64,000 bases of DNA from Molanna angustata. Lineage: Eukaryota; Arthropoda; Insecta; Trichoptera; Molannidae. Positions 11,291 through 23,672 of this stretch are shown here, one piece after another. Every line of letters begins with the position of its first letter. Positions within the stretch are counted from its first letter, which is position 1. Under the pieces are notes generated by a model that had not been told where the DNA came from, did no database searches, and saw only the letters and a program-made list of their open reading frames with translations. The stretch is taken from positions 17,372,734-17,436,733 of the forward strand of contig OY754968.1 of the NCBI GenBank assembly GCA_963576475.1, read 5' to 3'. The position numbers were made by a program, and so were the translations under genes.

Positions 11291-13214
11291 TGATGAGACC
11301 TCTCGTCTACCACGAGGAAACATCAAGCCAAGGTGTGGGGAAGAAAAGGAGAGAAATGATGGTGACACTATGAAATTGTAGTAGTACGGCGCATTTATTC
11401 AAAATATCAGTTTAGTTGGTCCATGGCAATAAAAAAATAATAAAAAAAAACAACAGACAACAAATAAAAACACGTGGCATCTACCGAAACGAACTGGCGA
11501 ACACACGAAAAGACGCCGACCAGAATATACCGCCCCAGGGTACAGCGACATCCTTACTCCAGGCATGTCACTGTCTTCCACGTGGTGACGGTAGATCGGT
11601 GGAGCCCAGCCTCTATATCAGGCTAGCAGGTCTTCCTCGTGTCCGGCGTGGTTTCTTCTTCTCCTCCTGATCTCCTCCTCCAGACCGTCACCCATGGCTG
11701 ACTCTGTGCCCCACGACACGCTATGACGGCGCATCTCGACAGAGGTGGCATACCAGTCGGGACCTCACCGGAAGGCGAACCGACGCCCCAGACGACACGG
11801 ATTGCCCTTCGTGGTCCAATCTGCGAGCCGCCGCGTTCCCTACGCGGTGGCCCCACACTGCGCTCTGCCTCCAACCTCCTGTCCTGTTGATGCCCTCATC
11901 TTGGTTCTGGGGCACCATCAGCGTCCATGCGCGTGACGGGTCCTGTCACACAGACCTCCTCGTGCTCTTGAAATATGGCCGCCATCGGGACGCGCGTGTC
12001 GACCGATGACGGCGTCACACCAAACCGTCCGTCCTCCACCAGCGTCGAATGCCAAGAGAGCGCGTGCCATCGCGCGTGCTATAAGCTTCCTTGTCGTTCT
12101 CTCACGCCGTCAGGGGCGCTAGTAGTCTTCCGCCAAAATGTTGCCGCGGAAAAAATTAAAAATTATTGTTTTTCAACAACAACAAACAAAATGTATGGCA
12201 ATGTAAGGAAAACTGAAATATGTTGCCAACCAAAACGGCAAACGCGCGATATTCCATGACTCACTTTTTGCACGGAGTACTACATCTAGTTGTTATAGCC
12301 GAAAAACAGTGTTGTCGAAAAACAATAATTTTTAATTTTTTCCGCGGCAACATTTTGGCGGAAGACTACTAGCGCCCCTGACGGCGTGAGAGAACGACAA
12401 GGAAGCAGCTAGCACGCGCGATGGCACGCGCTCTCTTGGCATTCGACGCTGGTGAAGGACGGACGTTTTGGTGTGACGCCGTCATCGGTCGACACGCGCG
12501 TCCCGATGGCGGCCATATTTCAAGAGCACGAGGAGGTCTGTGTGACAGGACCCGTCACGCGCATGGACGCTGATGGTGCCCCAGAACCAAGATGAGGGCA
12601 TCAACAGGACAGGAGGTTGGAGGCAGAGCGCAGTGTGGGGCCACCGCGTAGGGAACGCGGCGGCTCGCAGATTGGACCACGAAGGGCAATCCGTGTCGTC
12701 TGAGGCGTCGGTTCGCCTTCCGGTGAGGTCCCGACTGGTATGCCACCTCTGTCGAGATGCGCCGTCATAGCGTGTCGTGGGGCACAGAGCCAGCCATGGG
12801 TGACGGTCTGGAGGAGGAGATCAGGAGGAGAAGAAGAAACCACGCCGGACACGAGGAAGACCTGCTAGCCTGACGCAGAGGCTGGGCCCCACCGATCTAC
12901 CGTCACCACGTGGAAGACAGTGACATGCCTGGAGTAAGGATGTCGCTGTACCCTGGGGCGGTATATTCTGGTCGGCGTCTTTTCGTGTGTTCGCGTGTGT
13001 TTGACAGTTCGTTTCGGTAGATGCCACGTGTTTTTATTTGTTGTCTGTTGTTTTTTTTTTTTTATTATTATTTTATTGCCATGGACCAACTAAACTGATA
13101 TTTTGAATAAATGCGCCGTACTACTACAATTTCATAGTGTCACCATCATTTCTCTCCTTTTCTTCCCCACACCTTGGCTTGATGTTTCCTCGTGGTAGAC
13201 GAGAGGTCTCATCA
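11291..13214. repeat. Long palindrome (foldback element), 0.9-kb arms
   Basis: Arm B (11291-12180) is the near-exact inverted complement of arm C (12311-13214), with a 130-bp loop at 12181-12310. Outer ends are TGATGAGACCTCTCGTCTAC and its complement. Each arm has AATAAATGCGCCGTACTAC, a pyrimidine-rich stretch and a G+C-rich body unlike the AT-rich surroundings. No reading frame is recognised. Possible explanations are a foldback DNA transposon or an inverted duplication of a long terminal repeat-like unit. The element class is unassigned. A flanking duplication was not found. Confidence 0.85.
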
Positions 13215-13407
13215 TAGTCATCTAGTATAAAAATCTATGAGAAAGTTCTATTTGTAAATCTATGGTGAAGTCGTGAAGTTGAAAATTGTTTTGATTTTGA
13301 CGTAAGAGGTAGATGTCATATATGCTTACCGATATAGTATTTTTAAATAATTTTGCTGTCGTCGCAATTAATTTTAAGTTTTCGGAAACGTGTATGTTTC
13401 TAGTGAT

Positions 13408-15303
13408 ATGGAAGACGAATTAGAAGATAGATTGTTTTATCAAACTTATCTTTCCCACATGAAGCTTCTGTCAAAATTTTCGTTTGGTTTATCCGTAAAC
13501 CATCCGATTGGCTATTTATGGAAATTAATAAGGATATATTTATTAAGATCGGAGGTGATCATTTTTAGTATGGCTTTATTAATATTTTTGATGTACATTC
13601 AAGCAGTTGACGTTTGGAGTCGTACACTTCTGAGCCGTATAGGCTACGCAGTAGGAAGAACATCAATCACAACCTCCAGAATTAAACTATTGGAGCCTTC
13701 AGACTCTGACAAACAAAGTTGGGAATTAAAGGAAAGCAAAAGTGCCGCATACGCTTTAAAAGGTAGAAGGCCTCAAATGGAAGACCGTTTTGTGATCAAT
13801 GAGAACATTAATCAGTCAGGAGTGTCTCTATTTGCTATATTCGATGGCCACGGTGGACACTTTGCTGCTGACTATGCCAAAGATAATCTCGTAGAAGTGC
13901 TATTTAAGAAGATTTCTGCTATAAAAAACGTTATTGCTGGAAAATCAGTCGAAAATGAAATAATTAATAACGAATTATCTAAACCTGAAGTGAAGCCACC
14001 AGATGCAGTTGAACGTAAAAAAAGCTTTAGAAAAACCTGTAGTACTTTTGACGATTGTATCAAGAAAGATGTTACTGATGTGGAGTTATTAAATAAACTT
14101 AGCATGTCACGTCCAATTACTCGAGAAGTTCATCCTTCTCCTACGCCAGTTAAAACTGCCAATCTCCCTATCACCCATTATATTGACGGGAAGAAAGTGA
14201 ATTATGGCAAATTATTAACTGATGAAGTGTTAGCTGCAGATAGACTTTTGGTGGAAGAAGCCAAAAAATCGATGGATGTAGCGGGTACGACAGCACTAAT
14301 TGCCATTATGGAAGGAGATATACTAACTGTAGCCAATGTAGGAGACTCTAGAGGAGTAATGTGTGATGCCAAAGGAAATGCAATACCACTTTCCTTTGAT
14401 CATAAACCTCAACAGGTATTTACTTATTTATTATGTAATGTTTTTAGGTAGTAGGTATTTATTTATTTATACAATTGGTACACTTGACATGTACCTATAT
14501 TTATACAATTGGTACACTTGACATGTATCTATATTTATACAATTGGTACACTTGACATGTACCTATATTTCAAAACATTTAAATTTATTTAATTGTAAAT
14601 GAAACACAAACAAGAAGTTATGTGTGAATTTGATGTATAAAAAAAATGATATTTAAAACAAAGAAAACATCATTATAATGAATATATTGATGAAAACGAT
14701 GGAAAAAAAGGAAGGGATTGTCAAAGGAAATGTTGAGAATGACAAGAAACTGGCAAGCATAATATATTATAAATAAATGTAAATGAGGTAATGAATGTCT
14801 TTAAAAAGTGTCATTATGAACATCAAAGGGTGAATAAGGAATATTGTGTAATAAGTTTATGTTGTCCGTTACATGCAATAAAATATATTTTTAATAATAA
14901 TCTGTTTTTATTTGTAATTATTATATTTTAGATGAGAGAGCAAAAACGAATAAAGGAAGCTGGAGGATATATAGCTTTTAATGGTGTATGGAGAGTCGCT
15001 GGAATTTTGGCCACATCAAGGGCTATGGGGGATTATCCTTTAAAAGATAAGAAGTTTGTCATAGCTGATCCTGATATATTAACATTTGATATTTCCGATC
15101 ATAAACCGTTATTTATTATATTGGCTTCTGATGGTCTATGGGACACTTTCAGTAATGAAGAAGCAGTTAATTTTATCAAGGAACGTCTCAATGAGCCACA
15201 TTATGGAGCTAAAAGTTTAACTTTGCAATCATATTATCGAGGCTCCGTTGATAATATTTCGATTATAGTTATTAACCTTAAAGACAGGGAATATATATCG
15301 TAG
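13408..15303 (+). CDS. PPM1L: PPM1L-type metal-dependent Ser/Thr protein phosphatase
   Basis: Two exons (13408-14415 and 14932-15303, phase 0, GTATTT...TTTTAG) encode 459 residues. The protein removes phosphate from Ser/Thr using two metal ions. PP2C motifs are intact: MED at 124-126, DGHGG from Asp146, VGDSRG with Asp313, SDGLWD with Asp403 and GSVDN with Asp443. A hydrophobic segment near residues 50-68 fits the membrane anchor of PPM1L, which in vertebrates sits in the endoplasmic reticulum and acts on stress kinase and ceramide transport pathways. Between the DGHGG block and DVAGTTALIAI the protein carries roughly 90-100 extra polar residues compared with vertebrate PPM1L. ATG 13408 is chosen because the upstream in-frame codons hold no ATG. 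The promoter lies within 194 bp of the large palindrome. Confidence 0.9.
14465..14566. repeat. 34-bp tandem repeat, three copies, in the PPM1L intron
   Basis: Three head-to-tail copies of a 34-bp unit starting ATTTATACAATTGGTACACT occupy 14465-14498, 14499-14532 and 14533-14566. Only one base differs (TACC versus TATC). This is near the 5' splice site of the 516-bp intron. Confidence 0.9.
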
Positions 15304-17509
15304 TTTTTAAAATTTTCATAATAATCATTGAAAATATCATAGTCAGGACAGTTTTTCTGGAATCTATTGAAGATTGAAAAAAATTGCAAACATTCGACAT
15401 GTTAGACTCTTTTCTACACTATTTGCATTGCAAAAAACAGCTTTGGAAAAATTCAGAAGCTAAAAACATAAAATTTAAATGTTCTGCATTTTACCGTATT
15501 AGATAAAAATGATTATGAATTTAAATATTCCAAATTTAAATTAATTCAATGAGCCAATTTATTATATTGATATTTTTGTACTAATTTTCTAAAAAAAATG
15601 TAGTAGTTTGTTCACTCGGTATTAAAACATGTTAGGATAAGGACAAATTATCTTTATGGAAGACTACTTCATTATGAATATGATTTTTCATTACAGTTAA
15701 CCACATTTATGATAAACAGTAAAAACCTTTAATAACATTACTTTTTGTAAGTTTTTCTTAAGAAGAAAGTTCGTCTTTTCTTCAATAATACAAACAGTCT
15801 CTAATAAATGTTGCATTGTAGTCTGTATCACTTTAAAAAAATATATAATAAGGAAATGACATTGTATACACTACTAACTTCGATTCTTGGACTTAGTAAA
15901 TGATTAACAACCACCATTCTTATATTTCAACTTTTTTGTGTAACTAAACCTATCCAATGATATTAAAAAAAGTAGGCAAACACTGCTTTTGAAATTTCAC
16001 CCACTTATTATACTGAATTAATCAAATATAAATTTCTATTCTCAAGTCCACTTACAGAAGTGTATTTTAAATTGGTTATTTAAATATTACTCTGAATAAT
16101 ATATGCCGAGGAATAATAATATGTACAAGTAAATGTATCTGGGACATTGGATATCTAATATAACTTGCTCTTTAATCTATGTCTTATGAGTATTTTGATT
16201 TGTCTTTTAATATAATATCCATAAAAAATATCCTAGTTAAATATATTGTCATTAAAAACAACTTCATAACTGCAATGTCTTTATATAATAAATCTATTTA
16301 AATTAATTGTGTACTATTTTTATAAAATAGTCAGGCATAATAGCTTTATACATATTAATTATTTTATTTTATGTAAACTATGCAGCAATGCAACTTTAAT
16401 TGAGATAAGTGAAAGTTTATTTGAATGTATTGCATCAAATAAACCATATATTTTTCAGAACATATCACAAAATGTAAATAGATAGACAAAAAGCTAATGC
16501 ATAATAATATTTTTCTAATTAAAATTGATATTCAGGATTAACATTTAAAACTTGTTATTTAAAAAACTAGGTTGATTATACTGGGTACCCACTTATTAAT
16601 AAATGTAAATTTTTTCACTATTATATGCACAGAACAAGATATTGATTGTATGTCAGAATTCCTAAAAGCATTTTTCGTATCCATAGAATAATCATAGTAC
16701 AGAATACTCTTTAGCCTGCAGTAAACGCGACTGCTTTATGTTGACTAATTTGGTCAACATTTTGCTACGAGCAACAGTAATCATTTGGCCGTCTGCGTGA
16801 TACATTCTCCTGACAGGGAATTTTTTAACTGCTTGCAAAATTATTTACGCAGTCATAACGAGCAGTACTATACGAACAATGTCTACCAGCAGAGTCATAC
16901 ATATATTGACACGAGCCGGCCAATAAAACGGCTTCACTTTTTCAGCGAGGCATTGTATGGGAATGAGTATTCTATTGTTTTATTATTATTCTATGTTCGT
17001 ATTTAAAATCATTGATCTAAAATAAGATTTTTTTGTTTTATTATGTGTGATTTTTTATTAGTAAATAGAATTAATAAGTGTTTTCCTATACATAGTGATA
17101 ATTCAATTGTGTATTTGATTGTTTGTAGCATAGCGTATATAAATATTGTGTATTTGTTCCTCATACATTGCTTGATGAATTCGGACCAAACATGGAATGC
17201 ATATTTTTTACTTTACTGTGCTATTCTCATAAAAGGTAGAAATTCAATTAAAAAATCCACATTTATTCACTAATTCAATGTCCTAAAATGTAGTTATATG
17301 AACTGCTTTTGATTGCATTAGACTTATTTCATTTTTGTATATCGTGACATGTATGCAAAAGAATCAAGTGTCTGGAAGATTTTGAAAAGGTTTTCAAATA
17401 GTTGAGTTCATTATAATATATATAGACTTGCCATTTGAAAAATATATTACTGAAAAATATTCTAAAGTGTGTTAACGTTGTGAAAATAAAAAAAAACTTT
17501 GTTCCCACT

Positions 17510-17668
17510 TAAACTAAAATAGTTAGGTGTGATATGCAGCAGTGTCATGGGTATAGAAGGGGATGAAGGAAGGGATGGGCATTGACCTAACGGGAACAAA
17601 GATACTGATGGTGAAGTGTTATCCTTGTTATCCATGACACTACCGTGCCCAACACCTAATTAGTTTTA
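17510..17668. mobile_element. MITE with about 35-bp imperfect terminal inverted repeats
   Basis: The left end AAACTAAAATAGTTAGGTG leads to GCAGTGTCATGG. The right end reads CCATGACACTACCG then CACCTAATTAGTTTTAAC, its inverted complement. The core is short and purine-rich. No coding capacity. The superfamily and the exact edges are uncertain. Confidence 0.65.
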
Positions 17669-17724
17669 ACTCATTTGAAGAAGAGAACGGTAATTCTTGA
17701 AATAATTTGTGATAAAAGATAGAT

Positions 17725-17888
17725 GGTTCGATGGCAGAGCGGTTAGCGCGCTGGGCTATTAATCCAATGGTTGTGAGTGAATCCTGCCTCGACCAATTTC
17801 ATTCACCTATAGTACAAGCATTTATGCTTAATTTAGGGAATGTGGAATATGTACTTGTTTAATAAGAACATATTCATATAAAAAAAAG
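17725..17888 (+). mobile_element. tRNA-derived SINE (family 1), diverged copy
   Basis: The head GGTTCGATGGCAGAGCGGTTAGC and the tail TGAATCCTGCCTCGACC match the tRNA-like head at 51526. The shared body (ACAAGCATTTATGCTTAATTT) is followed by an A-rich end. The T arm lacks several bases, so this is not a functional tRNA. Confidence 0.8.
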
Positions 17889-18239
17889 AATGAAGAAGTG
17901 AAAACAAACTAAGCTATATTTTTACATATATATATTATTTAAATTTTTATCTGCACAATGGCAGTATTAAAATTTTTGGCAAAGTTAATCTTTTGTACAA
18001 ATTTATGTACTTTTTCTTGTATTGATATTATTGTAATTTTTAGAGTAATTACAAATATATTCGTAATTGTTGTATATGGCATATAGTCTATTTGTCTTAA
18101 TATATCCATTAATTGGCATATTTACTGGATAAATCTGATGAACCTGGTTACTATTTCTACGTTATTTGAATACTAACTAAACCAGTCTTACATAAAGTAT
18201 TAAAAAATAGGGTTATTATAAATGGTTCAATGTAAAAGG

Positions 18240-18400
18240 ATGGGTCGGTGGTAGTTTACTGGACTGACATCCAGCAGACCTAGGTTTGAATCCTTCCTCA
18301 ATCAGTTTCGATCACCTAAAGCACAATTGTTTGCTTATGTAAGGATACTACCTAATTTTAGTTTGTATTCAAATCTATTACGCATCTAAATAACAGATTT
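18240..18400 (+). mobile_element. tRNA-derived SINE (family 1), old copy
   Basis: GGGTCGGTGGTAGTTTACTGGACTGACATCCAG is a tRNA-like head with a B-box-like GGTTTGAATCC. It is followed by the same GTTCACCTA-type junction and GCTTATGTAAGGA body as the other family 1 copies. It is more diverged and may be a subfamily. Confidence 0.65.
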
Positions 18401-19654
18401 GTAAGAAATAGTAAATAAGCAATATAATTTTTTAATTCAGCAATCTGTTATTAACTTCCTTGATGTTGCAATATGAATGTGATGTTAGGAATGACTTTGA
18501 TATTCATACTTTTTAAATTAATTAATATAATAATATATGACCAATGCAATATTGTTGCTTAAATCGTCATCAATGTTTACTAAGTCATGAAATATTTTAT
18601 TACTTATTGGAATTGTATAATATTGTTTTTTATTTTAATAAATTTATAATAATTGAATTATGTACATACTGTAAATATTTTTTTGTGAACAATAATGTTG
18701 TCAACTAATCCAAAGTTTTTCATGATCCCATTGCTGTTATATAGAAGTTTTTACTTTTCATTATTTTGAATAGATTACCTTATTTTGAAATAGTTAAAAA
18801 AAAATATTTATTTACTGTGATTATAGCTGTAGGAACAATCTACTTTCTGTCGAATGTATACGGGTAACTATCTATGTTGCATATTGGGATAAATCATTTG
18901 GAAATGAGTTGATAATGGAAGCACACAAGGAATACAATATTAGGATTTTTTCAAGTTAGATGAAGTACATATGTATTAACAATTTTCTGTACATATGTTG
19001 CCAAACGGAAATTTATTCCAATGTTCATTCAAGCAACTAGAGTGGATGAACATACATTTCAGTTTAGAAGACAAAAGTATTTTATTTTTTGCAATATACA
19101 ATCATGTCCTGTTTCAAAAATTAAAAACATGTAGCCCTTATTCAGTCATCTCTATTCCTAAGGATTTCTCAAAATATGCAGCAACAATATAAAAATTTTA
19201 TAATTTACATTGTAATTGCTAGTAGGTACAATTTTTTAATTTATTTTCAATTAAAACCGTCGTAGCTTTATTTTCAACATCTTAGTAAAAAAAAGAGTTA
19301 TACTTTGTTGATGTACTATCTATTTATGAGTATTATCCTCATCTCTGTTTTTTTTTTATTTTCATATTGTTCAAAATTGTTTCGGCCTAGTTTTAAAGTT
19401 GATTATTCAATTTTGTTCAAACTGTGTGCCATACTTTAAAAATCATTATTTCTTTGCCATATGCTTATTTTTTAATAATTCACCTTGTATTACTATATTT
19501 TTTGTTAACATAACATGCATTGATCATTTGTTAATATAATATGTCAACTTAAAAACTCCAGATGGCATTTCTGTTTTGTATTCCATAAAATAGTTATTAT
19601 GGTTTTTCGAGCATATTCAAATATTTTTAACAAAAAAAAAACATTTAAAAATAA

Positions 19655-19800
19655 GATGGTGGCTGAGTTGTGAATGCATTGAATCTGCAATCCAACTATA
19701 ACCTATTTCATTCATTTATACAAAAGCATTTAAGCTTAGTTAAGGAAATTTTTTGAGGATTAATTCATTTAACTATTTATCCTCAAAAAATATATTATAC
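19655..19800 (+). mobile_element. tRNA-derived SINE (family 1), degenerate copy
   Basis: The remnant GATGGTGGCTGAGTTGTGAATGC is followed by the family body TTCATTCATTTATACAAAAGC, then GCTTAGTTAAGGAA and an A-rich end. Identity is weak across the tRNA-like head. Confidence 0.5.
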
Positions 19801-19854
19801 ATGTGTACATTATATATTATACATGTGTACATTATATATTATACATGTGTACAT
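19791..19854. repeat. 22-bp tandem repeat, three copies
   Basis: TATATATTATACATGTGTAC plus AT is repeated three times (first copy two bases short). Each unit contains the palindrome ATGTGTACAT / ACATGTGT. It sits at the A-rich tail of a degenerate SINE. Confidence 0.85.
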
Positions 19855-21137
19855 TCTCGTCACAGGAACAATTTTTTTGTTCAAAAAACCTTCTAAATTC
19901 GACCGTCCATACCTAAATTGTGATGTCAAAAAATAAATAATCGAATTTTAAGCAAATAATATTATGCTATAATATATGCACTATTTTTGTTTTTTACGAA
20001 TCTCAGTTGTGTAAGAGCTTTTAAATTTTCATATTTTACATAATATTATAAGTTTTTATCAATATATTTTATTTATTGTTTTATTTCTCGGTTGTGATAA
20101 TGAAATATTGAATTATATTTCCGAGCTGCATAATTTTAAGAAGTTTACTATGATAGTAAATAACATCATAGTTAATATTTACCTCACATCTGTTTTTATA
20201 ATGTACTTTTCTTATATTTTCCTTATTTATAAATCGCTTATTGTGTGCCAAATGTATCTTTGTTAATTGTGAAAATAAAATCTGTTAAAAACTGTATATG
20301 TGGACTTATTTTTTTGAAAATATTTTTCAATACAATTGAGTATACCCAAGTTCTCATACGTTTACTGGATACACTGAAATTTTTTTTTTGTTAACAGTAA
20401 CATTATTTCACGTTAAAATTATCCGAACTATAGTGACTACAAAACATTTGGTTTTGTGCACAAGGCCAAACAGTACAGTCATAAATATATAATCTTTATT
20501 ACTGGTAACAAAGGTTTGGCTAAAACACAGGTAGCCAGTTCAGTTGTCATAATATTTTTTTGGTGTATTCACAATGGTAAATTAACCCATAGTATCCTTT
20601 ATACACTCCCCCAAGAAGCTAGATTTTAGAATAACACGCTATTTTTGAGCTTTCGACTTGGAAAACCAGCCTTACATGTTTTCAGTATCAAGATTGTTTT
20701 TTTTTTATTATTTCAATTACATCAAATGTGAACTCACTAATTGACCCCTTCTATGTTGAAAATCCTAATTCATGAGAGCACTTTCAAGATTCCTGTGAAT
20801 CCAAATATCAATAGAATTGTCCACATAGCAATTGAAATACATAGCCTAAATATAAATTAACATAGTTTTTATATAAACTTAAAAATTATTTTATTGATAA
20901 AAAATATCTTTTAACTAAATGAAATGTTTAAAAATATTTTGATATTTATTTAGAAACAAAAATACAATACATTGATTCATAGTAATGAACACTTGAACCC
21001 AGAACGTCCACACAGAAGCCAAACGGCTTACCAACTGTGCCACGGCGATCGACACTGTTGGTAAGCCTTGTAGTACATTTATATACAAAAGTAAACTAAA
21101 ATAATCTTTATATTCCTTACCTCAGTTAAAATAAATA

Positions 21138-21333
21138 CCAGGGAGGCAAGTCCGGTCAAACCATGAAGGTATGATACTAGGTCAAACGGTGGAATCAAAA
21201 CCCTCATGATAACCCATATTGTGGACATAATTATTATGGTATGGAGTTCCATAATATCTTTAGATAATTATATTTATGATATGGGTTATCATGAGGGTTT
21301 TGATTCCATCACTTGACCGGACTTGCCCCCCAG
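21138..21333. mobile_element. Hairpin MITE, copy 1
   Basis: One long inverted repeat from CCAGGGAGGCAAGTCCGGTC to GACCGGACTTGCCCCCCAG. Its inner arms contain TCAAAACCCTCATGATAACC and TATGGAGTTC. Related copies lie at 22513 and 45172. It is about 190 bp, nearly all stem, with no reading frame. Confidence 0.85.
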
Positions 21334-21561
21334 ATATTTATTTTACTTTTCATAGTTTTATACTAAAATAAATTCCCACCGATATTTTTTGGTCTGTTAG
21401 ATTTTATTTGTTATTAATTCCAATGGACAGTACATTGTTATTTTTAAAATAATTTTATATATGTATATAAAATTATTTTAAAAATAAATGAGGTAAGGAA
21501 TACAAAGATTATTTTAGTTTCCTTTTTCATATAAATGTACAAGGCTTACCAACAGTGTCAA

Positions 21562-21768
21562 CCGCCGTGGCGAAGTTGGTAAGCCGTTTGGCTTCTGTGT
21601 GGACGTTCTGGGTTCAATCCCCAGCGGAGGATAAATTTATTTAAATTCATTTCTCATGCAAATATTGCTTCTCTGGGCTGGAAACACTGGTTAAGTTGGA
21701 AGAAATTTCCATATGGCAATAAACTCACCATTTGCGCAGAGTGCAAGGAAGTGTTCATTACTATCAAT
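21562..21768 (+). mobile_element. tRNA-derived SINE (family 2), fullest copy
   Basis: The head has an A-box TGGCGAAGTTGG and a B-box GGTTCAATCCC, the internal RNA polymerase III promoter of tRNA-derived SINEs. The body reads CTCTGGGCTGGAAACACTGG, GGCAATAAACTC and ends GCAAGGAAGTGTTCATTAC. Other partial copies are at 44351, 44608, 61114 and 62010, and a head only at about 20990-21052. Confidence 0.8.
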
Positions 21769-22512
21769 CAATGTATTGTATTTTTGTTTATAAATAAATA
21801 TCAAAATATTTTTAAACATTTCATTTAGTTAAAAGACATTTTTTATCAAAATTAGAACAGGTAGTAAATATAAAATTCTACATTCAAATAAGAGCAAATA
21901 TATTATATTATTATATGTTATTAGAAAAGAATCAGAAATACATCTTTCCAAATTGTATTGTATGTATATTTTATTTAGGTGTAAAATATAAGTACATTTT
22001 CTTAAACCAAAGAAAATAAACAATGTTGTAGAAAAAAAATAACAAATTTACATAGTATGACTTTTAAAAAAATAACAAACAAGAAAATATTCCAATATCC
22101 ATATACAGAAAAGGAAGCACACAATATTTTAAAAGAACTTTTTCTTTATGTATTCAATACCTAGGTGACGAAAAGCAGCAAGACCAGATGCTTCCTTCGC
22201 ACATTCTGGCAAATCATTATACAGTTGAAAACCTTTGTAATACATTATTTTGTGTACCTGCCAAGTAAGTCCGAGGCAGTCTAAAGTCCCACCGACTCTT
22301 CATAGGGTAGGTGTGAACTTCAAAATTATAAAGCATTGTGCTGCAAATATTGCGGTAATAGTCCATTTTTTAATTTATAAATAAAAATGAACATATTTAA
22401 AATTATTTGCTGTTAAAAATAAAAATTAATTGGTAAACAAAGAATTAAGATACAAAAAAATATACAGGTAGGTCCCTGAATACCCAGTATTCTTGAATGG
22501 AAAGAATTATTC

Positions 22513-22699
22513 CTGGGGGGCAAGTTTGGTAAACCGTCGAAATCAAAACCATCCATGTTTACCCATATCATGGATATATTTATCATATGGAGTTCTATAA
22601 TATCCTAACATATTATAGAACTCCATATGATAATTATATCCATGACATGGGTAAACATGAGGGTTTTGATTTCAACGGTTGACCAGACTTGCCCCCCTG
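22513..22699. mobile_element. Hairpin MITE, copy 2
   Basis: Left end CTGGGGGGCAAGTTTGGTAA and right end GACCAGACTTGCCCCCCTGA enclose inverted arms with GAAATCAAAACC, GTTTACCCATATCATGG and ATGGAGTTCTATAATATC. Same family and size as the copies at 21138 and 45172, with a very short loop. The rest of 21852-23672 shows no gene; it is AT-rich 3' flank of ATG4. Confidence 0.85.
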
Positions 22700-23672
22700 A
22701 TTAATTTCTATTGACATTTATATGTATCTTTAACCTTTTCCGTAGATTCAACTTCCTTCCTTCAAGTATTTACTATAAAAAAAATTAAAAGCTCTAAAAA
22801 TATTAAAAGTACTTTTCTTCTAGGTCATAATCCTAAGATTGGTTTGTACCAAGCACTCCGTCTCTCCACATATCTCTGTTGTCTGCTAACTTCACTTTGA
22901 ATTGCTTTATTTAGGCATCACCCAGACCAATATTCATAGTCAACTCTTAAATGTATTAAAATAATAATCAACACTTCCAAATGGTATTTTTTTCTAATCC
23001 AATGAAGCAATAATTATGATGGAATAATGTTAAAAAAAAGTCAAAGTTTAATTTGCTTATTTTGATTAAACAAAGTCGTTCGTTTTTTTAGTTTTCTTGC
23101 TTTTCTATTAGCATTAATTATGCTTTTAATATGGAAAAAATGTAAATTACAATAATTTTTAACAATGCCTGTTATTTTTAACAATATATTTATTAATTAA
23201 ATAAGATTTAGGTAATTTAATTAAAAATACAAAATGAATAAAAAAATCAGTTCTATAAAACTTTTATATTACAACTATATAAACAGTGCATATTTCATAC
23301 ATAAAAAAAATAAACAAATATTCTCCGTGCATTAGTTGTGTATGGTATGTATTTCTACAAAATGAAACAATTACAATAAGAGTACTCATATTATTATTTG
23401 ATTGTTTACATAAATACCAATTCAATTCTACACTTTTATGTATTTACTAATAAACACGGCAAAACATGTATCCAAAATGGATTCAGCCTTATATAAATAT
23501 AAAAGACTCAAAATGCACATAGCATTAAAAATACACATTAAATTGATCAGGGTAGCATAAAAGCTAAATGCACAAAAATTGAGAAATAATATGTATTCTG
23601 TATGATCGAACACCCATCATTCTTTTAGCAATAGGCACAACATCATAAAATTAATAATTAGTGTTCTTATTT

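Larger units (their letters stand above)
15304..20892. other. Non-coding stretch downstream of PPM1L
   Basis: AT-rich sequence that probably includes the PPM1L 3' UTR. Frames at 16785-17006, 17043-17273 and 18995-19192 are short, start inside AT-rich sequence and have no recognised similarity. The supportable contents are a MITE (17510-17668), SINE copies (17725, 18240 and 19655) and a small tandem repeat (19791-19854), listed separately. Confidence 0.7.
20893..21851. repeat. Nested inverted repeat with a MITE hairpin at its centre
   Basis: The left arm (20893-about 21130) and right arm (about 21485-21851) are inverted copies. Both include the tRNA-like SINE head, the string CAATACATTGATTGATAGTA and flanking TTTAACTAAATGAAATG. 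The right arm keeps about 110 bp of SINE body (21635-21745) that the left arm lacks, so the arms differ by an indel. Between them is a 196-bp MITE that is itself a hairpin (21138-21333). No coding sequence. Confidence 0.8.

Noticed and set aside
10768..13089. Overlapping open frames on both strands in the palindrome
   Set aside because: The same frames appear mirrored in arms B and C because of the inverted repeat and the high G+C; none resembles a known protein.
16785..17273. Two small host genes after PPM1L
   Set aside because: Frames of 73 and 76 residues without splice context, similarity or composition unlike the AT-rich background.
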